NCBI GenBank assembly: GCA_021234155.1
Contig: JAJEKV010000024.1
Span: 11,010,913 to 11,074,912 of the forward strand
Reading direction: 5' to 3'
Length of the DNA: 64,000 bases
Source: Isoetes taiwanensis
Taxonomy: Eukaryota; Streptophyta; Lycopodiopsida; Isoetales; Isoetaceae
Of the stretch, positions 47,206-59,300 are shown in pieces (positions within the stretch are counted from its first letter, which is position 1; every line of letters starts with the position of its first letter). A program made the position numbers and the translations under genes. The notes beneath the pieces were generated by a model, which ran no database searches, was not told the DNA's origin, and saw only the letters and a list, made by a program, of their open reading frames with translations.

Positions 47206-50200
47206 AGCAATATGTAATGGAAGTTGAAAGGGAAACATGTTGCAAACTCAAGTGCATAAGGTCAAATAGAGGTGGAGAATATCTATCTGCTAAATTTAAA
47301 AGTTTTGTATAGCCAATGGAATAAGAAGACAACTAACTTGCAGGTACACACCACAACAAAAGTGGAGTTGCGAGAAAAAAAGAATCTAGCAACACTCTTG
47401 GATGCGATTGAGGACAATGAGGAAAGCTGGAAAATTTTTGCCAAACTACCTTTAGGAGGAAGCTCTAAAATCTGCAAGAAGATACAAAATAACTTTTGCC
47501 TCGAAGTTTTAAAAGGTAAGACTCCTATCATGATGTGGTCTGGATGTGATGATAAACCAAACTTTGATTTGTTTAAAGTATATGGATGTCTAGCCTATAC
47601 TCATGTCCCTACTGAGCTGAGGAAAAAATTGGATAATAAGGCCATGAGGAGATTGATTTCTCATTGATATGATGAAGAGACAAAAGGGTACGTGGATCTT
47701 TGTAAAAACAAAGGGGCAGATTGTTATCAAAGGGGAGACATTGTCTTTGATGAATAGACTTTGTATAAGGAAAGAAATCTGAAAATTGAGAACAAGGAGG
47801 ATAAGCCAAAAACGGTCAAACAAGTGAAGTTTGAAGTAGATTTAGACCTGATGATGAAATGGCAGATCAAAGTGACATCTAGGCTCTAGCAAGAATGAAG
47901 AACAAGGCTGATGATGCTACACTGAAAGAGATGCAAAGGTGAGCAAACTTTTAGAAGAAGGAAAAACTCTGGGCTGAAAAATTATTGGAAGAAGCAAAAA
48001 TTAACACGGGAGAATATGGGAGAACGTAACATGGAAGAAGTAGGAGATTGGAAAAATGTTGAACAAATCATGGCCATCTTAGAGGATGACATTGAAAACC
48101 GCAAATTTTGAAGATGCAATGGAAGTTGAAAACAATGATAAATGGTTAGAGGCTATGAAGGATGAGTTAGAATCATTTAAACAAAATGGCACCTATGACT
48201 TAGTAGATCTCCCCGAGAAACAAAAGCGTGGTGGGATGCAAATGGTTATATAAAATAAAAGGGGAAAAGATGGAAATAAGAAATACAAAGCTTGATTAGT
48301 TGCACAAGGGTTCACCCAAAGGAAGGAGTTGATTATGATGAGACTTATTCACCAATAGTGAAGTTGACGGGCATTTTAAGATTATTGATTAGCATGGCAA
48401 ATTGTTTGAATCTTGAATTGCATCATATGGATGTAAAAACAGCCTTTTAAATGCAAACTTTTGAGGAGGACATTTATATGAAAAAGGTGGAGACATGGGG
48501 AACATGGAAATGACAAAGTATGGAAGTTAAAAAGGTCAGATATGGATTAAAAACAATCCCCAAGGGAATGGTATGCTTGCATTGATAGCTTTTTTTAGAG
48601 GGCGGGTTTTAGGGAAATTCGGAAATGATGGTAACTTGTATAAATACCAAAGGATAAAAGGTATTGCATAATTGCTCTTTTTGTAGACTTCATTGTATTA
48701 TGGAAAAGAATCGACATGGACATGATGAATCAACATAAGGGCATTTTGAAATCCAAATTTCAAATTCACCTTGGTGAATTAAAGAAGTTTCTAGGAATTG
48801 AAGTGGAAAGAAACAGAAAAGCAAGGTTATTACTGTGGCAAAGAAATCATATTGATAACATGGTTAAAAAGGTTCAGATTGGAAGATGCAAAAAAAGCAA
48901 AAACACCACTAGAGATCGGGACATAGACTTACGCCGAAAGCAGATGACATTTCGTAGAAGGAAAGGATTGAAATGGAGAACATAACCCTATCAGGCTATA
49001 ATTGATGCTTATTGTATATCACAAACAATACCGGGCCGAGACATTGCATATGCGAGAAACATACTTAGCAGGAGGAATCATAACCCTACCAAAAGCCATT
49101 GGAATGCAGCAAAACGTGTTCTAAGATATCTCAAGGGTACAAGAAATCAAGGGATTACCTATGATGCAGAAAGTCAAACCTTGGAGGCATTTTGTGATTC
49201 AGACTGGGCTGGTGATCTAAGCTCAAGGAAATCCACATCAGGGTTTGCAACATATTTTGGAGGAGGAAGGAAATGCAAAAAAGGGGAGCAATAGCTATGT
49301 CATGGCCGGCGTAATACGTAAAGAAGATTAGTTTCAAAAGAAATAGTTTGGAAAAGAAGGTTGAAAGTTTGATTGGAAAGAGGAAAAGTTCAACCATCCC
49401 CCAATGATGCATAGCTATAAGCCTATGGACACAATAGCGTTAAAAAACTTTGGGTCGCGATTTCAAAGAAAAGAAAACACAAAAGTACCATTTCTTGGTC
49501 CTCCCCGAAAACATTGACAAGATAAAAAAGCCAACATAGTTAGGGGAGAGCAACCTTCTGGGAAGACAATACAAACCACAAGACGAATAGAAAAAGTTAT
49601 GCAAACTCTCAGACTATAATGAATGACATCATCCCCATAGGTAGCCTGACTAAAAATAAGTACCATTGTTGCCAATGCATATCAATGTCGATGTTTCTAC
49701 CCGATTTCCACAAACATATTTTCTTATACCTCCGTTCTCTTGCAAAGAAACTAAGACCGGAAGAACCTCACCCCTAAAAAGTAAAATCATGAAATCTTCA
49801 AAACTTTAATAAAACCATTAGGGACAAGGATTAAGAACTCGGCCCCCATCAAAACCAAAACCATCAACCTTCATATATGGATCGACGCCAAACAATCATA
49901 ATACCAAACTTGAAAGGGAAAAACATGAAATGTAAGTTCTACGAAAATTACGCATAGCCGAAAAATAAGAATGCGGATCCCTAGGCCCCATGAGAAGTTA
50001 GTCTAGCCCGAGGAAAGGAACTTATAATGAAAATGCCTAAAGCAATGAGCCATCCACCGTTAAAAAACACAAATACAACCACCAAAGAGTTGAGACATAA
50101 TTGGAAAAACCGGATGCATGCTAACCTTAGCCTCCCCAAGTAAGAATCATGAAGTATGCAAGACTTAATAAGAAACCATCTAAGATAATGATGCAAGGTT

Positions 50201-50592
50201 TTTTCAATTGTGTTTAGTCACATATGGCGGATGCAAAAACAACCATAGCACTACTTTGAAAAAGGAAACATAAAAAGGAATTTAAAGTCTACAAAAATAC
50301 ACATAAGTGAAATAAGAATGCCACCCGATCCCCCATGAGAATTTTTTATTTTGGGGTCCGTGTTAGCCATACCTAAAAATACGATTGGAACTTATAACCA
50401 AACATATTGAACTTAGCATGCACTTCATTCGAGATTTGGCAAAGAAGAAAATAATTGAAATGAGGTTCATAAAACGATGAGCAAATAGCGACATTTTCAC
50501 CAAGGCACTTCCGAGCCTAAGCCCGGGTATATGGGCTATTTGAAGGAGAAACCAAAATAATGTAAAGAATCGATGTGAGCAAGTTATCATAA
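47206..50592 (+). pseudogene. Copia B2 partial pol, heavily broken
   Basis: Integrase C-terminal text is readable at 47272-47667 (IMMWSGCDDKPNFDLFKVYGC). RT and RNase H pieces are spread over all frames: LGELKKFLGIEVERN at 48761-48810 and CDSDWAGD near 49195. SSAEAEY is destroyed near 49300. After the insertion the RNase H end resumes at 50397 with the segment preceding IELSMHFIRDLAKKK, and terminates at 50590-50592. Several stretches (47410-47500, 49300-49420) differ from copia B far more than their surroundings, with repeated AAAG/GGAA-type replacements of CAG/CTG. Confidence 0.8.
49421..50396. repeat. Satellite-like insertion with ~345-bp diverged tandem units
   Basis: Two related units are visible. 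One, near 49874-49995, runs through AATAAGAATGCGGATCCC to CCCCATGAGAAG. The other, near 50219-50342, runs through AATAAGAATGCCACCCGATC to CCCCATGAGAA. Matching points are about 345 bp apart. The insertion is bordered by TATAA on both sides (49416-49420 and 50393-50397) and replaces about 26 bp of RNase H sequence. No open frame of note and no terminal inverted repeat. Confidence 0.55.
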
Positions 50593-50704
50593 GTCTCAGA
50601 AATTTATTGCAGATAGATGACTTATAGGTGAGTCTATGTTGCATAGTTATATGATGATTGATCAAGTAAGTGATAAGTTGCAGAAATATTTAATGAAGGA
50701 GGAA

Positions 50705-51306
50705 TGTTGAAATTGCAGATCATTACAATATTTCGAGAAACGTAATATTAAGGAGATCTTGCAAAGATGATCAGGGGACTAAGGTAGTCCTGAAGAAGTT
50801 GAAGTTTTGAATAGTTGCCCTATGTAAACATTGAAATTATGTTTAAAGGGTTGATTCGAAAAAACCATAGTGGTTCAAACATGACACTAGGTCAAAGTGT
50901 CAAATATTATATGCAGGTCTGTGGGTTATTTTTGAAGATTAAGCAAACGGTCGCCCTGAAGAAAGGGGCACAAAGGGTTGAGGCAAAACCACCTAAGTAT
51001 AAATTCTATTTTAAGTGCGGAACCGTCGGGATAAACCCCCAGAACTAACCATCCATTCTTTGGTTGTGAATATAGAGGTTCGGAGATGGCGGGAGGCCAT
51101 GAAATGAAATGACCTAAGCTCTAATATGAGTGTTTGCTTTGCTCGATAATTTGATGTGCAAATTTGCATTAAACCAATGGTTGGATAAGATTTATAAATT
51201 GCATATGAGTTGTTGAACATTAGGCTCATTGTTATGCTCCAATATTAAATTTCAAAACAAGGTTTAATATTGTGCTCAATTCTTGTGGAAATCTTAAATA
51301 ACATCA
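50705..51306 (+). mobile_element. Copia B2 3' LTR (602 bp)
   Basis: Preceded by AAGGAGGAA (50696-50704) and followed by TAAAC. It carries GGGGACTAAGG and TCAAAACAAGG, as in copia B. Confidence 0.88.
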
Positions 51307-53085
51307 TAAACTGCCTTTAATCTAAAGAAAATGAAGATCCCGTCCGGCTAAAAGAATCTAAGCTATATGCTTGCCGCTCTTATGGAGTTTTGCTTGGCCA
51401 AAAAGTTGCATTCAAGAAGTCTTTTGGCGGTTTGTAGAGTCTCCAATGTTTTGTGCACTAACAAATTTGACCAATTGGGGTGACTCTAAGAACAAGATAT
51501 TGTTTAATTTAAGAGATGCAATTAAAGGACACATTCATTGTTTTATCACATTGTTTTATCACATTCAGTACTATTACCATATGTACAGCATACAAATTAA
51601 ACGACTTTATGCAAAAAATGCAAGGTGCAATAATGGTGCCACAAGAAGAAATCGTGAGCTTTATAAGCTAAGATTCCCTAAGGTTTAGGGGACGATTCAG
51701 ATAGGAATATGTATAAAGATGATGGTGGACGGCAGGACCGAAGTTTTCAAGGTTTTGTGGTTTGTAAGAGTGGATGTTATCTAAGGTTTGGCATGCATTA
51801 ATGATCCGATGGTGATGGGTCTTTATGGCATTAAATCCAGAGGAAGGTGTCTTTTGCATGCTATTTGAACATGTAGTTTATCGGTGGCGCCTTTGGAGAT
51901 GAAGCTTTGCGCCTTTGAACCGTATTTTTCTTTTTGTTTGATTTCGCTTTTCTGCTATCCTGTTGTGTCCGACTGTTAGTATTGTAAAAAATCTGTTGGA
52001 ATCTTGTTTCTGCTTTTGGCTGAGGCATCTCGATGAGGAAAGCAGCCAGAAAGGTGCGGATTATACCTGTTTATACAGGAGATCAATCCATGGCTATTGG
52101 TTGAACTGTTCTGTTATGACTCTTAGTTTTGTTTTTCAGGTTATATATGTTGTTGTCTGTTTTGATCTTATGAACAATATGTACATTAACTGTATAATTC
52201 AAATGGGGTTGAAATTGAAATGTGCAATCTGTTTTTTGCAGACCTTCATGTTGTTTGTGCTTGATATTTAAATAATACATTTGTACTGACATATTTTTTG
52301 GTTAAGTGGGCTTCGGCCCCTGTGTATAAGGGGGATCCCAGGTAGGGGATCCCTCTTATACATGGATGAGTGCTGGTGCTAAGCCAGGGTTCGATTCCCT
52401 GGACTCATGTACATGTATTTCAGTATTGTACGATATCTCAATGGTTGTGAGGGGGTAAAAATATTGAGTCAACTGTGCAAGGTTGACTTTCAAAGCACAC
52501 CCAATGGATGGCCCAGATCTGAGGAATAAAGATGTGGGCCTCGAAACCTTAGCTTTTTTTTATTTTGGGCCTTCATCTAACAGCCGAAAAAAATCGAAAG
52601 GGAGTCCAACCATAATGCAACCATAAACAGAGTGATGATGACAGAAGATAGTTTGAAGAATATTTACTAGAATTCTAGAGCAGGATGAGATTTCTTGTAG
52701 TTTTGGGTTTTTGGCATGTAGAGATTACTAGTTGACTCAAAGACTTAAAGAATATGCAGAAGTTTACTACTTGTGGTGCCACAGATGACCCTTATTTCTT
52801 ATTGGAGGAAACATTGTAAACTTTTTTTGTTGAAATGCTGTAGATTCAGATAAAAAATGTTGTTGTTAGGCTTCTTTGGAGAAAGATCTGTTTGGGCTCT
52901 TATTGACATTGTCTTATAAACCAAATGTTTCAACCTAATGTTAGTTGCAATGGTAAATTCTTCGCCAAGATTATGATCATTGTTGATGGAAAGTGGCTTT
53001 CACGTCAGATTTCAAAAACGAAAAATGAAAACAATCTAGTAAGTAGGACTAATCCCTAATTTCAAAAAATCCCTAATGCATAATC
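51307..53085. repeat. R4, copy B, with TAA-flanked insertion 51634-52623
   Basis: The cleanest copy of this block. The insertion is 990 bp, and its second half (about 51990-52560) seems free of the CAG/CTG damage, so it is the best reference for the structured segment at 52299-52408. The R tail and foldback-end remnant follow as in R2. Confidence 0.78.
52299..52408 (+). ncRNA. Candidate Pol III-type structured RNA segment (A box, hairpins, T-arm)
   Basis: In order: A box TGGTTAAGTGG (52299-52309); a GGGC-TTCG-GCCC tetraloop hairpin (52308-52319); a 16-bp hairpin with one G-T pair and a 6-base loop (52324-52361); and a tRNA-type T-arm, CCAGGG-TTCGATT-CCCTGG (52384-52402), containing the B box (52388-52398). 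The T-arm is enclosed by ATGAGT/ACTCAT (52366-52371 with 52403-52408). The 7-base T-loop TTCGATT is canonical. No D-arm, anticodon arm or CCA-ready acceptor fits, so this is not a normal tRNA. A SINE head or tRNA-like RNA is the likely reading; expression is unproven. Confidence 0.4.
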
Positions 53086-53369
53086 TATTGCATACATGCC
53101 TTTTCCTTCGGGCCAAAACCAAGCTCGAACAAAAGCCATGATCTTCGGCTAAAGTGCCTTTTATCTAAAGAAAATGAAGAAAAACAGCAAAAAGAATCTA
53201 AGCTAGATGCTTGCCGCTCTTATGGAGTTTTTGCTTTGGCCAAAAAGTTGCATCTGAAGCTTGCTTGGCGGTTTGTAGAGTCTCCAATGTTTTGTGCACT
53301 AACGAATTTGACCAATTGGGGTGACTCGAGAACAAGATATTGTTTAATTCAAGAGATGCAATTAAAGGA
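53086..53369. repeat. R5, copy B (truncated R)
   Basis: Ends at the same AATTAAAGGA break as the other truncated copies. The following T has an extra TGAA at its start. Confidence 0.8.
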
Positions 53370-56300
53370 TGAATGAATAAGTAAATTAAAATTTTATTTC
53401 TAAGAATCCCATCAATTAAAAAGATTAATATATAAGAAACCGACTCTGGCGCTTTAAATACATGAATTTGAAGATGCAGGCTTTGCTTCGTTGATGCTTT
53501 GAACGAAGTTTTTGAATGTTCGCCAACCGTTACATGAACAATAACTATGGATAAAAAGGTTGTAATGCACAAAGTGTCATGATGATTAAAAGAGCAAATT
53601 TAAAGGAGTTTTGCTTTTGCTGCAGATAATTAAAGCAAGAAGCCCTTGTAATGTTCTCCATATACTCTCCACATACAAGACCTTAACCATTGCCTTGCTG
53701 CAATGTTCTCCATATACTCTCCACATACAAGACCTTAACCATTGCCACATCTCAAAATGGCATGCCGAGCCCAACCCCCCCGTTCTTTCATAAGCTAAAA
53801 TATAAAATTCACCATCGCAGCTTGGTATGAGAAAACAATAAGAAAGATGCACATCAACACTTTTATCCCTTGGGAAAATAGCCTTTGGGAACTTCATTAG
53901 CCTCATAATGTTTACCTTAAGAGAAGAGATTGGACTATAATCATTACATAAAGATTGATTTATAAAACCATTTCAACCATACTTCTAGATCATCCAGCAA
54001 ATAGAGATACCTTGGGAAGAACATGTAGTGGAGTTATGACAAATGCAGTGGAGTTGAAGCACTTGTCAATTTCCAAATGCACACTATATGGAAATATGGC
54101 AGAAGGCATGTTCGCATTAGATCTTCACATCTAGAACATAGAAATAAAAGCAAGCATGTGTAACTAGAGGCTAGATGTACCGGAAAAAACAAAAGATTTG
54201 CCAATCATTCTAATAAAGGAGAAGCATATGGTAAATGTTCATGGTTAAAATAACATGGTTGCTTTGTTTCTTTCTTTAGAAAAGGTGTAATTGTTGTCAT
54301 AGTTGAAATGACATATTTAGATGTGAAGTAGATCGTTGCCCCATCTTTATGTGCCTTGGACAGAGAGATAACACTCATTTTTTAGCAAGAAAAATAGCAA
54401 AGCTAGCAACTTCCACCTATGTGGAAATCACAAAAAGGCCTTAGATGATGACAGAGGAGTCACCACCTTACAAGCTTGTGGATGATATCCAGATTGCTTT
54501 GGATATAGAGAGATGTTCACCAACTCCTCCTGGCATATACAGTTCTAATGGATTAGAAAGAAAGGACAATATTGAGTATAAAAACTATAGTTTCTTCATG
54601 CATGCTTCAACAACAGTGAACGATGTCAACTATCACACATCATGTATCATGAAATAGACTATACCGCATCACATATGCCATCTGCCAAAATATGGAAACC
54701 TCTCCCGAATAACCATAAGCATTATGCTTTTCCAGGTGGGAAACAGACTAGTAACTCAAACAATAAGATAAGAATAAGTTGGACTGCTAATTTTGATCAC
54801 AAATCTAGTTCCATCTAGCCTACATCTGGCTCTTCTTGCCTCTACAACCTAAATTCAACACTTATAAAATAGCATCCATTATCTATGTCAAAAACTTTGA
54901 ATCAGATCAAAGCTATGGATAGATGGAGAGAACCTACACATTAGATTAGTTAAGACTATTCTTACCTTAATGATCATATGCTTGAGCTCACCTACTGATT
55001 CCCTCAGAGTCGTAATCATGCAATGACTGCCTTCCAGATCTACATCAACTTTGCCAAAGTGGAAGTATCTCCAACTTCGACCCGCGCGCTTGATACAAGG
55101 GGGAGTCAAGACACATTTGGAGTATAAACCATGTGAGTGGGGCTTAAAAGGGTTTTTTTTTCTAGTCTTGGTGTGTGTGATATACTAGCGATGAAAAAAA
55201 TACTCCAAATTGTTATTTTTGTAAGAAATACTCAAAGGGATCATATATGCTGCAAGGTAGGGTTCTACAATATATATAAAATAGCTTCTTTTTAAGTTGA
55301 TATTATTAGTAATTTAAATTCTAGTAGGTAAAAGTACTCCAAGGGGTGTATTTTGGGGAAAAACGAGGGTGAGTATGATAAGGGTTTTTCAGTCTAGATA
55401 TGGAGTATGATAAGGGTTTTTCTCCTACCCTAGAACGCACATGCCATATGCATATTACATATAGGTGACTCCCCTTGAGTTGATACCGAGAGATGTGCGA
55501 TCAACCTTCCCTCAGATGCTCTATTTTGACTTGCTCTTTCTAGTGTATAGTAGAATAAAAATCATAAGGCGAGCCTTTGGAAAAAGTGTGAAGAACTTTC
55601 TGCTCAAAAAAGATCTTACAACATTGTTATGGCACATGTCTATGTGTTACTGCATCCTAAAATATGACATGGGTATTTCCTTATCATATTTGCTTTAGAA
55701 AAAAAGTTACGTTCAAAGTTTCTGACTCACCGCACCAAAATCTATAGGTCGGCTCACCGCACCTAGCGAGCCCAAGACATCCCTTCTGGACAGAGCCTAT
55801 GGCCTAGGAGGTGGCGTAACCCATATCCCACCCAAACATAGTGACCTAACTATAAGCCCTAGCACCATAATCAGGAGCTCTAGTAGCCATGCTCTCAAGA
55901 AGGCTCCATCCCCACTTCAACATGGTGTCCATTGTTTGTTGCTCAATCACACATAACCTCTACATGCCTGTGTGGGCTCTTGCGCCTGACAAAGTGCATT
56001 TAATAGGATTTAGAGGGTTCTAGCTAGGAAACATCACTAAATCTAGTAGCTTTCAGGCCTCTACCCCCCTTTAAACCCCAATTCACAGGAGGAACAGAAA
56101 GAGAGAAGATTCATTCATAGATCATCCATAATACTCACATATAGAACATCAATTAGAACTTTACCATCCATCTAATCATACGAGGTTTAGATAATCACAC
56201 AATTATCTAAGAACTAACCCTGTCTCTTGGCTATATTGGTGTTTCTAAGTACATCCATCTCATGTTTAATTAACATAGCTAAAATAATCCCTTTTATGCT

Positions 56301-59300
56301 AACTTCCCATGGTCCTATGGCTCCACACCCTTGGTGACGTGTCAAGGAGGTTATACACTTCTGGTACATTCGTGTATAAATATATACGCTTATCATATAA
56401 ATATGTAGAACGTCACATTCTACCCCTTGAAAAATAATCGCCCTTACCATTAAGATTAGGGATTGACGCGATGCAATCATAATTAAGAAGGTAAAACTGG
56501 TTTCATTACTTCCAAAAAAAGTTACATAACTGGTGTCACCGGAGCCCATTTTTACAAAAAAAGATGTAGAACATCAGAGGATGTCAAGTAGACAAGGTGG
56601 TCCTTAGTGGACCATAACAGCACACATATATAGAAATAGGAAACAACTCAAAAGAAAATTATTGCTCCTTCTCAAGAAAGGCACCTAAGCCCAAGCAGCG
56701 CCCAAAGATGCATTACTAACCCTGCGTAAGCACAACACATCAATACATATATATAATTAAGTAATAACTAGTAACGTGTGCGGATGATGCCGGGCGCCCG
56801 TGGAAGAGCGCAAAAAGCGTGCAAAAATGATATCGAGATTATGTGTGCTCGATGACGCCAGGCAATTGGGGTTGTATATTCAGCAAATGAAAGAAAGTGA
56901 AAATACCGTTGAAATGGCACTGTGTTAAAAGGAAAGTCAACTGATTGGAACGTGATTTTGGAATTGTATAGTGAAGTTCTGCATCTCATTTAAGGATGCA
57001 TAGTGATGCCTTTCATTAGGGATAGTGGAAGCAAAGCCAGTCATGGCTTATACAAACACGATTCTTCAATGTCCCACTAAAGAAAATTTTGATCAAAAGA
57101 AAGTAAGGATCAACAGCAAGGCATTCTATTGAAGAGTGAAAATACACTATACAATGGGATTAAATACTTCTTTGTGTGCTTGAAAATTAAAGTAAACAGA
57201 AAAGGGAGATAGCTTTGTCATAAAAGGCTGATGCATTGTTTGTAGATGCCTTGTGATGCCAGGCATTCGAGATAGTGCAAGCCAAGTTGGCCTCCCCTTT
57301 AAAACAAAGAAAAAAAAAAAGAAAAAGGAAAAGAAAAAGAAAAAGACCTATAAGTGGGGAATAGTGGCTCTTCTAAATGGGTTTTATTTCGAGATTGTAA
57401 ATGCACAGAAATGATTGAGTAAGGGCTCTTGTGTGGCCCTTATGTATTCCTTATTGAGAGAAAGCAAAAGTGGTGAAATAATTTTCCCCTAAGGTTACAA
57501 AGTCTATATTTGTGCTCTTATGGGACCAAGAATTACTTATCAAGGGTAAAGTTGTGTGACTCATGTGAGCTTTAATTGGTTGAATTTTGAAAGGGGGATC
57601 CAGCAAAAGATTTACCCATTCCCAAGACCATCATAGTTTATTAAAATATTAACGAAATGATCACTGCGGTGTTACTGCATTGCCTAGAACCACCCTAGAT
57701 CAAATAGAAAGACACAGATAAAGAGACACAGATATTTGTTGATGCTAGTATGTGTTGTCGTCCTACCTTTTCTTGAGAACCTTTTCGTTGAGGCATGAAT
57801 GTGTTGCATTCAAAGAAGCTACAGATTTGCTTCGTGTGTAGTCCCGCATGTGTTTTTATTCGGCCTTTAACATCCATATGTGCAACTTCCATCACATGTA
57901 ATTTCGCAAGAATGAACATTATTTGCTTTTGTAATTAACTTGTTATTGAAATTGTCTAATAACAATATCATCAATGTATTAACTTTGCGGTTATGGACTT
58001 CCGTAGAAAAAATAATGGTTTATAAGGAATGTGAAGGAAATATGCATCTCCACATGATGCACATCACTAAGGGCCTAATGTTGTACTTTGTTGGATTCTC
58101 CCCTAAAATGTGTTCCATTACATATTCCAACACCAGTGAGTTCTTTTGCTAATAAAATGTCAAATCACCCCGGAGAGTTGTCTAGGACTGACTACTGGAT
58201 TTGACAAATACAAACCAACCATTTGCATTGTTTTGCCCTGGGAGTTGTTGATGGTCATACAAAACGCTAGACGTAGGGGGATATTTTTTACTTCTGGAAG
58301 CACTTTGTAATATTTTGAATGTATAATATGAAGTGGAACAGGTTCTTCAAAAAAAAAAAAAAAAAAAACACTCTACTTCAATATTCTTTGAAGTATTCTT
58401 TCAAACTGCAATCTCAACATCTATAGCACGTCTTCTCGACATCTATAGCACATCTTCCCAACACACAAATAATAAGACAGGTGTTATCCTATAATGCTTA
58501 CGTGTAAAAACAAACCTTAGTAACATGATCATGCCAACTTTCAATGTCAATTGTTGTGGAGGCATCCCACTCGAAGTCTAATGTCATCTAATGTCTAATG
58601 GCATGCATGATTGCAAAAAAAATGCCCTACTCAAAAAAAGGCCCACTAAATGAAAACAGGATAAAACTATTAGTCCAAATTAATTACCCCAGTGGCCCTT
58701 GTTTCTATGTCAGCTCCGCATGCTCCCCACTAAGAAGTAAGAAAAGGTGTGTACGGACGCAGAGAGCGAGCCGGATGAACCACAATGAACAAATCCCGGA
58801 TTTTGAATTTGTCCCTAAAATATATAAAAATGGTGTTTTACAAAATAATGATATTTTGGCCATTTCAAATGATCCTAGATACATAACCAAGGATTGGGGG
58901 ATTATCAAGTATGGTACCATAAAAATTGATTCGATTGATAAATTCCTACAAATTTGTCTATATAATTAATTTGGAGTCGAGACATTTGAGAGCTTATTTC
59001 AAGTAAAATTCCTATAGCATACAAATAATTCAATTCACTTACATGATAGAGACCAAGAGAGCTCTTACTATTAACAATCAACTATTAATTAATTCAACCT
59101 CCTTTTATTTTATTTGGGCAGCCAAGTAGTGATGGTTAACCAAATGTTGCAAGGTGATGTTAAAGCTTCAATCCATTCATCTTATTTCCATGGTAATGCG
59201 TTTCGGTTGGCATCAATCTTCAACAAATAATTGGTTGTTGAGCTAAACATCGTGCAAAATTGGTTGGAAGTTTTGGGTGACACAATCAAGAAAAGTTGCC

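Larger units (their letters stand above)
47206..51306 (+). mobile_element. 5'-truncated copia B2, interrupted by an insertion
   Basis: It begins at the same integrase position as A2 and ends with an LTR (50705-51306) followed by TAAAC. It has no 5' LTR or gag. The RNase H region is split at 49420/50397 by satellite-like DNA, with loss of about 26 bp of element sequence. Confidence 0.87.
47206..54984. repeat. Internal tandem duplication in copy B, unit ii (7.8 kb)
   Basis: Collinear with 18922-25710. It is longer by the 976-bp insertion at 49421-50396; removing that gives 6.80 kb, matching the other three units. Confidence 0.85.

Noticed and set aside
51980-52100. Possible hammerhead-type ribozyme (GATGAGGAAAG stretch)
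   Set aside because: The CTGATGA core and paired GAAA are not both present, and the expected three stems cannot be drawn.
52366-52408. tRNA gene called from the GGTTCGATTCC B box
   Set aside because: There is no D-arm, anticodon loop or proper acceptor stem at tRNA spacing. It is kept only as a Pol III-like segment.
53586-53906. Minus-strand 106-codon frame in T as a gene
   Set aside because: It is broken differently in the other T copies, contains the internal direct repeat, and resembles no domain I know. Mentioned as a possible relic only.
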